A stretch of DNA of 64,000 bases. Source: Bog-473 sp963783245 (lineage in GTDB: Bacteria > Actinomycetota > Acidimicrobiia > Acidimicrobiales > RAAP-2). Positions within the stretch are counted from its first letter, which is position 1. The number at the start of each line of letters is the position of its first letter. This document shows positions 17,971 through 27,145 of this stretch, piece by piece. The DNA lies in assembly GCA_963783245.1 (NCBI GenBank), contig CAWAMS010000008.1, positions 1-64,000 of the forward strand, read 5' to 3'. The notes under the pieces were generated by a model. It ran no database searches. It saw only the letters and a list, made by a program, of their open reading frames with translations, and was not told the DNA's origin. Made by a program: the position numbers and the translations under genes.

Positions 17971-18407
17971 GGTCGGTCGCCGGTCGGGATGGCGGTGCGG
18001 TCCGGTCGGAACAGTGGCACCCAAGCCTCTCCCGCCTGCTCGAACGTCACGACGACGGGCATCCCGATGTACACCTCGTCGACCGCGACGTCGACCAGGT
18101 CGGTGGTGAACCGGATGCCGGCCTGTTCGACCAGTTCCACGATGGCGATGACGTACGGCAACGGAACGGCCGGATTGTAGGGATGGCGATTGACGGTGAA
18201 GGTGAAGACCGTGCCACGGCCGCTGACCGGCTGCGGAACCAGCTCGCCCCCGCACTGCGGGCACACGTCAACCATGGGATGAGCCCACCGCCGGCATGAG
18301 CCGCACCGTGCGATGAGCAGCACCCCCCCGGCCCCACCTGTCCAGAAGGGCCGATTGAGATCGGTGATCGGGGGCGGTATCCGCGACGGGGGTGGCTCGT
18401 CCACCAC
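17967..18407 (-). CDS. DUF35/OB-fold protein with zinc ribbon, probable partner of the Ltp2-like aldolase
   Basis: About 146 residues. An N-terminal helix (RIPPPITDLNRPFWTG) is followed by a rubredoxin-like zinc ribbon, CGSCRRWAHPMVDVCPQCGG (two CxxC pairs), and an OB-fold with GRGTVFTFTVNRHPYNPAVP. In sterol side-chain degradation such DUF35 proteins form a stable complex with the aldolase Ltp2 or with MaoC-like hydratases and help place the acyl-CoA. Here the aldolase gene is divergent, 37 bp away. The start is one of two consecutive GTG codons; an ATG in another frame at 18421 gives a meaningless protein. Confidence 0.85.
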   Translation of the reverse strand: MVDEPPPSRIPPPITDLNRPFWTGGAGGVLLIARCGSCRRWAHPMVDVCPQCGGELVPQPVSGRGTVFTFTVNRHPYNPAVPLPYVIAIVELVEQAGIRFTTDLVDVAVDEVYIGMPVVVTFEQAGEAWVPLFRPDRTAIPTGDRP

Positions 18408-18411
18408 GACA

Positions 18412-18430
18412 TCGTACGCATATGTCGTAC
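18412..18430. promoter_or_regulatory. candidate operator between divergent OB-fold and aldolase genes
   Basis: The 37-bp gap between the two divergent starts contains TCGTAC twice, 7 bases apart, which also forms an inverted repeat GTACG-N7-CGTAC (18414-18430) around CATATGT. Any regulator bound here would cover both promoters. The regulator is unknown. Confidence 0.4.
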
Positions 18431-18444
18431 TAACTTGAGAGGTC

Positions 18445-19621
18445 GTGAGCGGTCTGGGGCGGGGCGCCATCATTTCAGGCATCGGGATGTCGCAGATCGG
18501 TCGTCGAACCGGGATCTCCGGCAGTGTCCTGACCACGAGCGCGGCGCTGTCGGCCATCGCCGATGCCGGTCTCGAGCCGGGGCAGATCGACGCGGTGACC
18601 ACCGTGGGTGGCGGTGAGGTCCCGGGAATATCCGCAGAGCTCGGTGTCACCGCGCGCTGGAGCGACAAAGGCCCGGCGAGCGGTGGCCTGCTTGCTCCCG
18701 TCCTGGCGGCGTGCCGTGCCGTCTCCAACGGTGCGGCGCGCCACGTGCTCATCTACCGGACCGTGTTGATGATGGGCGGCAGCATCATGCCCGAGGGCGG
18801 CACGGGCGGTACCGGGGGCGGCACGGGGGACGCGTCCGACGCTCCCCCTTCTTTTCCCGGGCTCGAGTGGATGGGGCCACTTCTCACGATGCACGCCTAC
18901 TCGGCCGCCAACTGGCTCGCCATGCACTGCCGACGACACATGTACCTCTACGGGACGACGAAGGAGCAGCTCGGTTGGCTGGCGGTCAACAGCCGGCGCA
19001 ACGCCGGGCTCAACCCCGATGCCGCCTATCGGGAGCCGCTCACGCTCGAGGACTACTTCAGCGCGCGCATGATCTCGGACCCCTTCGGTCTCTTCGACTG
19101 TGACGTACCCATCGACGGCTCCATCGCCCTGGTCGTTTCTGCCTCGGACTTCGCCGACGACTGCAAGAGCCCGGTCGTGCGGGTCGAGGCATTCGGCGGG
19201 GCCTCCGGCGTGGGGAGCTGGGATCAGCGGCCCGACTATCCGAAGATGGCCTCGGAGGAGGCCGCCGCCGAAATGTGGGGCCAGACCGACCTCACGCCAC
19301 GCGACATCGACGTGGCCGAGCTCTATGACGGCTTCACCTTCCTCACGCTGGCATGGCTCGAAGCACTCGGGATCTGTGCCGACGGCGAGTCGGGCCCGTT
19401 CATCGAGGGCGGGACGCGGATCTCCTTAGAGGGAGAGCTCCCCCTCAACACCTACGGCGGACAGTTGTCGGCGGGCCGCATGCACGGGTACTGGATCCTC
19501 CACGAGGCCGTGCTGCAGCTGCGTCATCAGGCGGGCGCGCGCCAAGTGGCGGAGGCCGAGGTGGCGGTGGCCACCGTCGGCGGCGGGCCGATCGCCGGCT
19601 GCATGTTGCTCACGCGCGTAG
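18445..19621 (+). CDS. thiolase-fold aldolase, Ltp2-like (lipid-transfer protein)
   Basis: About 391 residues of thiolase fold. The usual thiolase nucleophile Cys is missing. Instead ELYDGFTF and NTYGGQLSAGRMHG carry the tyrosines essential in Ltp2, the retro-aldolase that removes propionyl-CoA from sterol side chains. CDVPIDGSIALVV is also typical. Its DUF35 partner is divergent next door. A Gly-Thr run (GGTGGTGGGTGD, residues about 117-128) is unusual for the family. The frame runs on past the family end (IAGCMLLTR) into the opposite gene. One extra base near 19610 would bring in the TAG at 19619, so I end the gene there. Confidence 0.8.
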
Positions 19622-19642
19622 CCCTCGTGCGGGCGCTCCGCC

Positions 19643-20398
19643 CTACCTGGCGCTTCCACGTCGCAACCGGCGCGGGCCCCGGCGGGATCTTCCCGCGGCG
19701 CCGAGGCGTTCCTGGCGCAGAGCCTCCTCGGCGGCGTCATCGAGCGGTGCGAGCTTTTCGGTGTCGAGCGCCCAACACAAGAGGAGGTCGGCCAACGCCG
19801 GATTCCGCGCCAGCACGGGCCCGTGCAGGTAGGTGCCGAGCACGTGGCCGGCGACGGCGCCCTCGGTGCCGGTACCGTCCCCATTGCCGATCCCGGCACT
19901 GACCAGCGCCAAGGGTAGGGTGCCCGGGTCCAATGTCGTCGCTCCGCCGTGGTTCTCGAAGCCGGTCAGTTCGGGCAGGGAGGCTCCGATCGCCTCCGCC
20001 ACGACTTCGCCCACCGCGCGGGTGCCGGTCCCCTTGACGGTCGCGATATTGAGAAGCCCGACCCCTTCGTGGAGGACGCCGTCCGCTCCGGGAAAGCTCT
20101 TCCCGACGATCTGATAGCCGGCGCAGACCGCCAGGACCGCAGCTCCCTCGGCGACACGACGACCCAACGTCCCGTCTTCGGTGAGCGACCGCGCCGCACG
20201 CACCTGCGGGCCGTCCTCGCCACCGCCCAGGCAGTAGATGTCGGCCTCGGGCAACGCGACGTCCGAGGTCGCCTGGACGAGATCGACCTCGACACCACGC
20301 CATTGCGCCCGACGGGCCAGGATCAGTCCGTTGCCACCGTCGCCGTAGGTGCCCAGGAGGTCGGGATAGACCACCGCGATGCGCAGGGTCGTCGTCAC
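19643..20398 (-). CDS. gatD: lipid II isoglutaminyl synthase, glutaminase subunit GatD
   Basis: 251 residues of class I glutamine amidotransferase (CobB/CobQ-like). VCAGYQ carries the nucleophile Cys and GTYLHGP the catalytic His; FENHGGAT is a typical GatD segment. GatD supplies ammonia to MurT, which amidates the D-Glu of peptidoglycan stem peptides to D-isoglutamine on lipid II at the inner membrane. It overlaps the end of murT by 4 bp, the standard murT-gatD arrangement. It converges on the Ltp2-like gene. Confidence 0.93.
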   Translation of the reverse strand: MTTTLRIAVVYPDLLGTYGDGGNGLILARRAQWRGVEVDLVQATSDVALPEADIYCLGGGEDGPQVRAARSLTEDGTLGRRVAEGAAVLAVCAGYQIVGKSFPGADGVLHEGVGLLNIATVKGTGTRAVGEVVAEAIGASLPELTGFENHGGATTLDPGTLPLALVSAGIGNGDGTGTEGAVAGHVLGTYLHGPVLARNPALADLLLCWALDTEKLAPLDDAAEEALRQERLGAAGRSRRGPRRLRRGSAR

Positions 20399-21669
20399 GC
20401 CTTGACTCCCAGAAGCTCGCCGAAGGCGGTGTAGTTCCCGATGACGTCGACGCGTACCTCACCTTGACGACTGTCGCCGTCGACATCGACCCCGGACCCG
20501 GCCATCCGCACGGCGGCCACCGGGTCGGGCTCCATCAGGTGGGCCACGCCGGCATAGCGCAGACGTACCGAAAGATCGCGGCAGCGGTCGCCCGTCGCGA
20601 TCACGGTGCGGGCGGCGAGGCGTTCGAACGGGACGTCCCACAGCCAGCTCGGGTCGGCGCCGTCGGCGGTCCGTGCATTGATGCTGATCACGAGCGGCCG
20701 CTCCTCCTCCCCCACCAGGTCGAGGAGCTCGCTCCACCCGGCCGGGTTCTTGGCCAGCATGAGCCGGGACGGCACTCCCCCCACCACGCGGACGGTGAAA
20801 CGGCCCGCCACCTCTCCGACGGAGGCCATGGCACCGAGAGCCGCGGCGACGTCGATGCCCTGGGACTGCGCTGCCACCGCCGCCATCAGCGCATTGGCGT
20901 CATTGAACCGGCCGGGCAGCGCCAGCGAGATCTCCTCGGTCCGGCCGTCCGACCAGACCGCGTGGAACCTCGTCCCGTGCTCGGTGGCGGTCAACGTGGC
21001 GGTGGGCACGGGCCGGGCGAAACCGCACCCGGTGGTGCAGGCCCAGGAGCCGTCCGTCGCGAAGGCGATGCGGCCCTCGCAGGAGGGGCAGCCCACCGCA
21101 TCGAGCTGCCAGCCCAGCCCGACGGCGACCCAGCGCACCTGGGCCGCCGCGCCGGCGGCCCAGACCACCAGCGGGTCGTCGGCGTTGGCCACCACCGTGA
21201 CGTGTGGCGCCGCGGCCAGGGCGGCGCGCCAATTTCCCGCCACCATGCGTACTTCGTTGGTGCGGTCGAGCTGGTCGCGTGAGAGGTTGAGGAGCACAAC
21301 GCACGTGGGATTCGTGGCGGAGAGCACGCGGGGGAGGTAGATCTCGTCGACCTCGAGCACGGCCCGGGTGGCGGCGCGATCGCCGGCGAGGGCGGCCACG
21401 TGACCCGGGGGCATGTTGGACCCGGTCTCATTGCTGACCACCCGCTCACCGTCCGCACCGAGGGCGACCGCGAGGAGGTGCGTGGTGGTCGTCTTCCCGT
21501 TGGTGCCGGTGACCAAGGACACCGCACGCCCCGCCGCGAGGTGCTGGAGCAGACGCGGATCGACCTTGAGACCCGATCGACCGCCGACCACGGTGCCCTG
21601 TCCCCGACCGAGCCGCCGCGACGTGGCATTGACGGCGCGCGTGGTGAAGATGGCGAGGTGAAACCTCAC
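20395..21669 (-). CDS. murT: lipid II isoglutaminyl synthase, Mur-ligase subunit MurT
   Basis: About 424 residues. TGTNGKTTTTHLL is the Mur-ligase ATP loop and EVDEIYLPRV part of the central domain. A MurT-specific zinc ribbon CPSCEGRIAF...CTTGCGF lies in the middle, and the C-terminal MurT domain (DUF1727) contains ADPSWLWDVPFE with the conserved Asp needed for catalysis. It activates the D-Glu carboxylate of lipid II for amidation by ammonia from GatD. The GTG at 21669 overlaps the stop of the HAD-acyltransferase gene (GTGA), so the three genes are one operon. An upstream reading to 21900 exists but overlaps that gene. Confidence 0.93.
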   Translation of the reverse strand: MRFHLAIFTTRAVNATSRRLGRGQGTVVGGRSGLKVDPRLLQHLAAGRAVSLVTGTNGKTTTTHLLAVALGADGERVVSNETGSNMPPGHVAALAGDRAATRAVLEVDEIYLPRVLSATNPTCVVLLNLSRDQLDRTNEVRMVAGNWRAALAAAPHVTVVANADDPLVVWAAGAAAQVRWVAVGLGWQLDAVGCPSCEGRIAFATDGSWACTTGCGFARPVPTATLTATEHGTRFHAVWSDGRTEEISLALPGRFNDANALMAAVAAQSQGIDVAAALGAMASVGEVAGRFTVRVVGGVPSRLMLAKNPAGWSELLDLVGEEERPLVISINARTADGADPSWLWDVPFERLAARTVIATGDRCRDLSVRLRYAGVAHLMEPDPVAAVRMAGSGVDVDGDSRQGEVRVDVIGNYTAFGELLGVKA

Positions 21670-23042
21670 GAAGGGGGCTTGGTGCGCGCCAGCTCCTCGG
21701 CGGTGGGCTCGTGCGCTTCTTTGGACTCTTCGGGCAACAGGTCCGAAATGGCCGTCATGATCGTCACGGTGTCGGCAACTGCGTCGTCGCCTGAAAGCGA
21801 CAACGGCCGCCCGACCCGGACCGTGACCTTCGGGGGGTGGCGCAGCAGGGTGACGTCGGGTATCCGGGCGGACCGGGGCCAGACCTTCTCGGTCCCCCAC
21901 AATCCGATCGGTACCACCACCGCGCCACTAGATGCGGCCAGTCGAGCCGTCCCGGTCTTCCCCTTGAGCTCGGTATCGAAGAACGCGGGCCCACGCGGGA
22001 TCGTCCCTTGTGGCAGGACGACGACGACTTCGCCGGCGCGCAAGGCCGCCTCGGCCGCGCGCAAGGGTTGGTCCGACCCATGGCCCCGGTCCACCGAGAT
22101 GCCACCGACGGAGCGCGCCACGGTGCCCACCACCGGCGCGTCGAAAATCTCCTTTTTGCCCAGGAAACGGACGGGCCGGCCCACTCGTGCGGCGACCAGG
22201 GCGAGTGCCGCCACGTCGAAGTAACTCCGGTGGTTGGCGGCCAACAGGACGGGGCCCTTCGACGGGATGTTCTCGAGTCCCGAGATGTCGAAGCGCGCGT
22301 AGGGGAACGACAACGGCCGGACGAACGGCCGCAGAAGGTGATACGGCTCGAGCCCGACCACACTCGGCACGCCGGGCGGCCGGTCCCAATGCTCAATGGG
22401 CCAGCGGCGTGCGGTGGCGACGATGGTCAACGACGGGTCAGGGTTGACTGCGTGCGGGAAGCCCACGCTCGCCAGCAGCGGTATGTCGAACACGCTGTCG
22501 CTGCAGGCGTGGCAGTCGTCGGGATCGATGGACTCCTCCTTGCACCAGGCCCGCACCGCCTTGAGCTTGCCGGTGCCCCACACGAAGCCTTCGTAGAGAC
22601 GTCCGGTGTAACGCCCGTCCTCCGTCTCGTAGTTCGTGGCAATGACCGCGTCGAACCCCATCGCCTCGGCGAACGGTGTGACCATGTCCACCGGGGTGGT
22701 GGTGGCGAGCACCAGGAGGTGACCGTCGGCCCGGAACGCTTCGAGATATTGGGGGGCAAAGGGGGCCACCAACTCCGTCAGGTCGGCGACCGCCCTCTTG
22801 CCCGCTGCCTGCACCTGGCTCTGGCGCCATCCTTTGGCCACTCGGGCGGCCGCCCTGACGAGGCCCATGGAGAAGAGATTCTCACCAAACCGGTCGTTGA
22901 CGGCATAGAGAATTTTGTCCCCCGGAAGCGCCCGCCCTTTGGGGAGGACCCCCTCGTCCACCAGGGCCTTGTTGAGCGCCTGCCCCGAGGCACGACAGAG
23001 CAGCGTGCGGTCGAGGTCGATGAACACCGCGCTCTTGGCCAT
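21666..23042 (-). CDS. HAD-IB phosphatase fused to 1-acyl-glycerol-3-phosphate acyltransferase
   Basis: 458 residues. The N-terminal HAD-IB domain (1-220) has FIDLDRTLL (intact DxDxT), LATTTPVDM (motif II) and CSDSVFDIPLL (motif IV). The C-terminal acyltransferase (about 240-430) has NHRSYFD (catalytic HxxxxD) and PQGTIPRG (block III). Fusions of this kind are common in actinobacteria and are assigned to phospholipid synthesis: acylating lysophosphatidate and possibly dephosphorylating a lipid intermediate. It is upstream of and coupled to murT-gatD, linking membrane lipid and cell-wall synthesis in one transcript. Confidence 0.9.
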   Translation of the reverse strand: MAKSAVFIDLDRTLLCRASGQALNKALVDEGVLPKGRALPGDKILYAVNDRFGENLFSMGLVRAAARVAKGWRQSQVQAAGKRAVADLTELVAPFAPQYLEAFRADGHLLVLATTTPVDMVTPFAEAMGFDAVIATNYETEDGRYTGRLYEGFVWGTGKLKAVRAWCKEESIDPDDCHACSDSVFDIPLLASVGFPHAVNPDPSLTIVATARRWPIEHWDRPPGVPSVVGLEPYHLLRPFVRPLSFPYARFDISGLENIPSKGPVLLAANHRSYFDVAALALVAARVGRPVRFLGKKEIFDAPVVGTVARSVGGISVDRGHGSDQPLRAAEAALRAGEVVVVLPQGTIPRGPAFFDTELKGKTGTARLAASSGAVVVPIGLWGTEKVWPRSARIPDVTLLRHPPKVTVRVGRPLSLSGDDAVADTVTIMTAISDLLPEESKEAHEPTAEELARTKPPS

Positions 23043-23115
23043 GGTTCGTCAGCCTAAGGCAACACCCACCATGCCGGGCTGAAGAGGGGGCGAGGACCCG
23101 CCGGAGGGCGTCCCC

Positions 23116-23481
23116 TCAATCGGGACCGGGGTCGATCATGGATCGGTACACCGCGAGCAGGGCGCTCTTCTGCGTCTCGTTGAGCAGCGGGTCGTTGCGG
23201 ATGGCCGTCGGGGTGGTCGTCGTGGGGACGTCGTCCGAATCGATGTCGGCGGCATGGGCCAACAGGTCGCTGACCGACAGGTCGAGCGCTTCGGCCAACG
23301 CTTTGACGATGGCGATCGAGGGCTGGTGCAATCCCCGTTCGATCTGGCTCAGATAGGGATTGGAGACGTTTGTGAGATCAGCCAGCTGGCGCAGGCTCAG
23401 TTGCGCGAGATGCCGTTGGGTGCGCAGGTAGGTCCCGAACGCGTCCCACGGCCCCCCGTCCGGCGACTTGTCGTCCACCAC
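23116..23481 (-). CDS. XRE-family transcriptional regulator of the PHA locus
   Basis: 121 residues. Residues about 14-70 are a Cro/C1-type helix-turn-helix (LRTQRHLAQLSLRQLADLTN, VSNPYLSQIERGLHQPS, ALAEALDLSVSDLL). The C-terminal part is short and acidic with no sensory domain, followed by NETQKSALLAVYRSMI. It is divergent from phaC, and a tandem-repeat array lies between the two. It is a plausible repressor of PHA genes; the ligand is unknown. The first of two adjacent GTG codons is taken as the start. Confidence 0.85.
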   Translation of the reverse strand: MVDDKSPDGGPWDAFGTYLRTQRHLAQLSLRQLADLTNVSNPYLSQIERGLHQPSIAIVKALAEALDLSVSDLLAHAADIDSDDVPTTTTPTAIRNDPLLNETQKSALLAVYRSMIDPGPD

Positions 23482-23495
23482 GAAACTCTATCGGC

Positions 23496-23625
23496 GGCGG
23501 CTGTGCGGATTGGCGCCGCGCGCCGCAGGGCCGCGGCGGCTGTGCGGATTGGCGCCGCGGCCGCAGGGCCGCGGCGGCTGTGCGGACCCCCTGATTTATT
23601 GCGGCTGTGTGAACTGGCGGCCGTG
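23496..23625. repeat. 38-39 bp GC-rich tandem repeats upstream of phaC
   Basis: The unit begins GGCGGCTGTGCGGATTGGCG and continues CCGCGGCCGCAGGGCCGC. Copies start at 23496, 23535 and 23573 (the third is cut after GTGCGGA), with a degenerate fourth from about 23600 (GCGGCTGTGTGAACTGGCGG). The array fills half of the gap between the XRE gene and phaC and contains NotI-like GC palindromes, so it may be a binding array for the regulator or a replication-slippage tract. Confidence 0.75.
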
Positions 23626-23741
23626 TCATGCGAATGGGCCTTGTAGCCGGTTCCGTTCGCAGTGGCCGTGTGCTTGACTGACAGGGAACCTCCGAGTAGC
23701 GCCAAAGAAGAGGCGTTGGTGGTGAGTTGAAGGTGGTGACC

Positions 23742-25406
23742 ATGCCGAAACGGTTTGTATTCGAGCGGGTCGGGTCGGCCCTCAGTCCTCGTAGCGTGGT
23801 CGGGCGGATTGATCCGCTCGGACTCGCCGGAGCCCTGGCGCAAGTGGGCAGGCGGACGGCCACCGGCGCGCTGCCTCGGCGTCTGGCCGGTCTCGGCGTC
23901 GAGATGGCGAAGGTCGCAGTGGGCCGTTCCTCGATCGCACCGGAGCCCAAGGACTGGCGGTTCGAGAACCGGGCCTGGAAGGAGAACCCTCTCTACCACC
24001 GCATCTGCCAGGCCTACCTCGCCTGGACGCGCACGGCGCTCGACCTGGTCGACGACGCCCACTTCGAATGGCGGATGGAGGAGCGGGCCAAGCTGGCGAC
24101 CATCCTCGTGACTGCGGCCCTGGCGCCGACGAACCTTCCGCTCCTCAACCCCGATGTCGTCGAGCGCGCCTATGAGACCGGCGGCCGGAGCGTCGTGAAA
24201 GGCCTGGGGAACATCTCGCGTGATGTCCTCACCAACAAGGGCTTCCCTCGTTCGGTCAACCGGGACGACCTGCTGGTAGGCCGCGACCTGGCCCTCACCC
24301 CCGGCGCCGTCGTCTTCCGCAATGATGTGTGCGAGCTCCTGCAGTACTCACCGTCGACCGAGATGGTGAACAGCATCCCTCTCGTCATGGTTCCACCGAT
24401 GATCAACAAGTACTACTTGGTCGACATGTCCCCCGGTAGGAGCTACGTGGAATTCTGTGTGCAAAGGGGATTCCAGGTGTTCGCGGTGAGCTGGCGCAAC
24501 CCGACCGAGGAGCATCGGGACTGGGGTCTCGACGCGTACATCGACGCCGTGCACGAAGCACTCCAGGCCGCGGCCGAGATCGCCGGCACCGAACAGGTCA
24601 ATACGGTGTCGCTCTGCGCCGGCGGCATCACGGTCGCAGCACTCCTCGGACACCTCGCGTCGACGCAGGACACGCTGATCAATTGCGCCACCTTTGGCGT
24701 TACCCTGCTCGACTTCACCGTGCCGACGATGATCGGGCTGTTGGCCAGTCCCGCCATCGTCGAAAACTCGGTGCGCGCCACGAAGAGGGGCGGCGTGCTC
24801 CCGGGCGCCTCCGCGAAGGCGCTGTTCTCCCTGCTGCGCCCCAATGACCTCATCTGGAACTACTGGGTCCGCAACAACCTGATGGGCGAGGAGCCGCCAG
24901 CCTTTGATGTGCTCGCCTGGAACTCCGATGCCACGCGGCTGCCCGCCGCGCTGCATGCCGACTTTCTCGACCTCTTCATGCAGAACTCATTGGCCGCCGG
25001 GGCACTCTTGGTCCACGGGACCCCCGTCGACTTGAGCAAGGTCGAGTGCGACTCGTTCGTGGTGGGAGCCCGCAACGACCACCTCACCGCGTGGAAGGCC
25101 TGTTACGCCACGACCCAGCTCATGGGCGGGACGAGCCAGTTCGCGCTTTCCTCATCGGGGCATATCCAGAGCCTCGTCAATCCCCCCGGCAACCCCAGAA
25201 TGACGGTCGCCACCGCTGAGGCCACCGACGCCGACCCGGACCAGTGGCTCACCAAGGCTTCACCGGTCACGGGATCGTGGTGGGAGCCCTGGTCGGAATG
25301 GGCCTCAGCCCGTTCTGGCGACAGCCGCCCCGCGCCCACCTCACTCGGGAGTGCGGCACACCCGCCCGGGGACCCGGCGCCCGGAAGCTACGTGCTGGCG
25401 TCTTGA
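23742..25406 (+). CDS. phaC: polyhydroxyalkanoate synthase
   Basis: About 554 residues of alpha/beta-hydrolase fold, in the size range of class I PHA synthases. The lipase-like box reads SLCAGGIT, with Cys as the nucleophile that carries the growing polyester. GARNDHLTAWK holds the catalytic Asp and SSGHIQSLVNPPGN the His. VPPMINKYYLVDMSPGRSYV is a strongly conserved family segment. The enzyme polymerises 3-hydroxyacyl-CoA on granule surfaces. ATG at 23742 is preferred; an in-frame TTG lies 15 bases upstream. An acyl-CoA ligase, phasin-like protein and depolymerase follow, making a complete storage locus. Confidence 0.88.
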   Translation: MPKRFVFERVGSALSPRSVVGRIDPLGLAGALAQVGRRTATGALPRRLAGLGVEMAKVAVGRSSIAPEPKDWRFENRAWKENPLYHRICQAYLAWTRTALDLVDDAHFEWRMEERAKLATILVTAALAPTNLPLLNPDVVERAYETGGRSVVKGLGNISRDVLTNKGFPRSVNRDDLLVGRDLALTPGAVVFRNDVCELLQYSPSTEMVNSIPLVMVPPMINKYYLVDMSPGRSYVEFCVQRGFQVFAVSWRNPTEEHRDWGLDAYIDAVHEALQAAAEIAGTEQVNTVSLCAGGITVAALLGHLASTQDTLINCATFGVTLLDFTVPTMIGLLASPAIVENSVRATKRGGVLPGASAKALFSLLRPNDLIWNYWVRNNLMGEEPPAFDVLAWNSDATRLPAALHADFLDLFMQNSLAAGALLVHGTPVDLSKVECDSFVVGARNDHLTAWKACYATTQLMGGTSQFALSSSGHIQSLVNPPGNPRMTVATAEATDADPDQWLTKASPVTGSWWEPWSEWASARSGDSRPAPTSLGSAAHPPGDPAPGSYVLAS

Positions 25407-25443
25407 TGATGTGTGACGCCCGAGACGGGACCCGATCACTCCG

Positions 25444-27042
25444 ATGATGGAGACACCCCTGAACTCGTGGCTCCTCTTCGAGCACTCGCCGGCCCACGCA
25501 CCCGAGGCCGAGCTCGTCAGCCGCTCTCCGTCCGGTGAGATCGAACGCCTGACCTATGCGGAGTTCGGTCGCCGGACACAGCAGTTGATGCACGCTCTCG
25601 AAAATCTCGGCCTCGGCCCCGGGGACTGCGTGGCCACGCTCGCATGGAACAGCTCCCGCCACCTCGAAGCGTACTTCGCCGTCCCGTGCACCGGACGCGT
25701 CCTGCACACCCTCAACGTCCGGGTCTCGGCCGAGGAGTTGGCCTTTCTGATCCAGGATGCCGACGACCGCGCCGTGCTGGTCGACCCCGATCTGCTGCCC
25801 CTCCTCGAGCAGGCCTTTGCGCATATCCCCTCGCCGCCGGCTCACGTCATCGTCCTCGACGCCAAGGTGCCCGAGACGTCGCTCAGGGGCGTGCTCGCCT
25901 ACGAGGATCTCCTCGACGGCGAGGCCACCCATTACCCGAGGCCCCACATCGACGAGTTGCAGCCGATGGGGCTCTGCTACACCTCGGGAACCACCGGGCG
26001 CCCCAAAGGTGTGCTCTACACACATCGCTCCACCTTCCTGCACGCCCTGGCCGCCACCTCCCATGCCGGCATGTCGATCGGGCCGGGCGATGCGGTCCTT
26101 CCGCAGGTACCGATGTTCCACGCGAACGCCTGGGGCATGCCGTACGCGGCGGCAGCCGTCGGGGCCAAGCAGATCTTCTTCGCCGGTGCGCTCGACCCCC
26201 CGGCCTTCGTCGATCTGCTGGTGAACGAGAGGGTCACCGTGGCGGCCGGGGTGCCCACCGTCTGGCTCGGCATCGCCGACGAGTTGGTCCGACGCGGGGA
26301 GCGCCTCCCTGCGCTCCGCCACATCATCTGCGGTGGGTCACAGCCACCCCGCTCGATGATCGAGCGCTACGCGCAGGAGTTCGGCATTCGCATCGTGCAG
26401 GCGTGGGGCATGACCGAGACGTCACCCCTGGCGTCGGTCACCTGGCCCCAGGAGCACATGAGGGACTGGAGCGAGGAAGAAATCACCTCGGCGGTGTGGA
26501 CCAAGGCCGGCCTCCCCTTGCCCGGCGTCGAGATATCCATCGTGGACGAATCCGGCCATGAGATCCCGGCAGACGGTGCGTCAATGGGCGACCTCACCGT
26601 GCGCGGACCATGGGTGGTCGACGGTTACCTGCACGGGCAGGGGGTGGAGAACTTCACCGCGGACGGGTGGTTCAAGACCGGGGACGTGGCGATCCGCTCG
26701 GCGGCCGGGTACTTCGTCATCGCCGACCGGACCAAGGACCTCATCAAGTCCGGCGGCGAGTGGATCTCCTCGGTGGACATGGAGGATCGGGTCATGCAGA
26801 TGGACGCCGTCCTCGAGGCGGCGGTCGTCGCCGTGCCGGACCCGAAGTGGCAGGAGCGTCCCCTGGTCTGCGTCGTGCTCAAACCGGGCGCGGAGATATC
26901 GGTCGACGAGGTGCATGCGTATCTGCTGGCCGGGGGGTTTGCGCGGTGGCAATTGCCGGCGCGCATCGAGGTGATCGACGCCGTGCCCCGGACCTCGGTC
27001 GGCAAGTTCGACAAGAAGGTGCTGCGGGCCCGCTTCGTCTGA
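25444..27042 (+). CDS. fatty-acid-CoA ligase (AMP-forming)
   Basis: 532 residues of the ANL superfamily. YTSGTTGRPKG is the phosphate loop, WGMTETSPL the adenine-binding motif, GWFKTGD and IADRTKDLIKSGGEW the hinge motifs, and SVGKFDKK holds the catalytic Lys. Similarity in style is to medium/long-chain ligases of the AlkK/FadD group. It activates fatty acids to acyl-CoA, which can feed the PHA synthase 38 bp upstream. Two ATG codons stand in tandem at the start; the first is used. Confidence 0.93.
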   Translation: MMETPLNSWLLFEHSPAHAPEAELVSRSPSGEIERLTYAEFGRRTQQLMHALENLGLGPGDCVATLAWNSSRHLEAYFAVPCTGRVLHTLNVRVSAEELAFLIQDADDRAVLVDPDLLPLLEQAFAHIPSPPAHVIVLDAKVPETSLRGVLAYEDLLDGEATHYPRPHIDELQPMGLCYTSGTTGRPKGVLYTHRSTFLHALAATSHAGMSIGPGDAVLPQVPMFHANAWGMPYAAAAVGAKQIFFAGALDPPAFVDLLVNERVTVAAGVPTVWLGIADELVRRGERLPALRHIICGGSQPPRSMIERYAQEFGIRIVQAWGMTETSPLASVTWPQEHMRDWSEEEITSAVWTKAGLPLPGVEISIVDESGHEIPADGASMGDLTVRGPWVVDGYLHGQGVENFTADGWFKTGDVAIRSAAGYFVIADRTKDLIKSGGEWISSVDMEDRVMQMDAVLEAAVVAVPDPKWQERPLVCVVLKPGAEISVDEVHAYLLAGGFARWQLPARIEVIDAVPRTSVGKFDKKVLRARFV

Positions 27043-27080
27043 GTCGCTTCGCTCCTCCGCCCCGTTGCCCCGTTCCTCCG

Positions 27081-27124
27081 TTGCCCTACGGCTCCGTGGC
27101 CGGTGCCCCACGGCTCCGTGGCCG
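27081..27124. repeat. two 22-bp hairpin-forming repeats
   Basis: TTGCCCTACGGCTCCGTGGC and GTGCCCCACGGCTCCGTGGC, each followed by CG, stand head to tail. Each contains a small hairpin (CCACGG-CT-CCGTGG in the second). They lie between the ligase stop and the phasin promoter and could act as a transcript end or RNA processing site. Confidence 0.6.
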
Positions 27125-27145
27125 TTGACACGGGTCACGACCCCG

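Noticed and set aside
23496..23625. Tandem repeats considered as a CRISPR array
   Set aside because: Copies are directly adjacent with no unique spacers, GC-rich throughout, and no cas genes are near.
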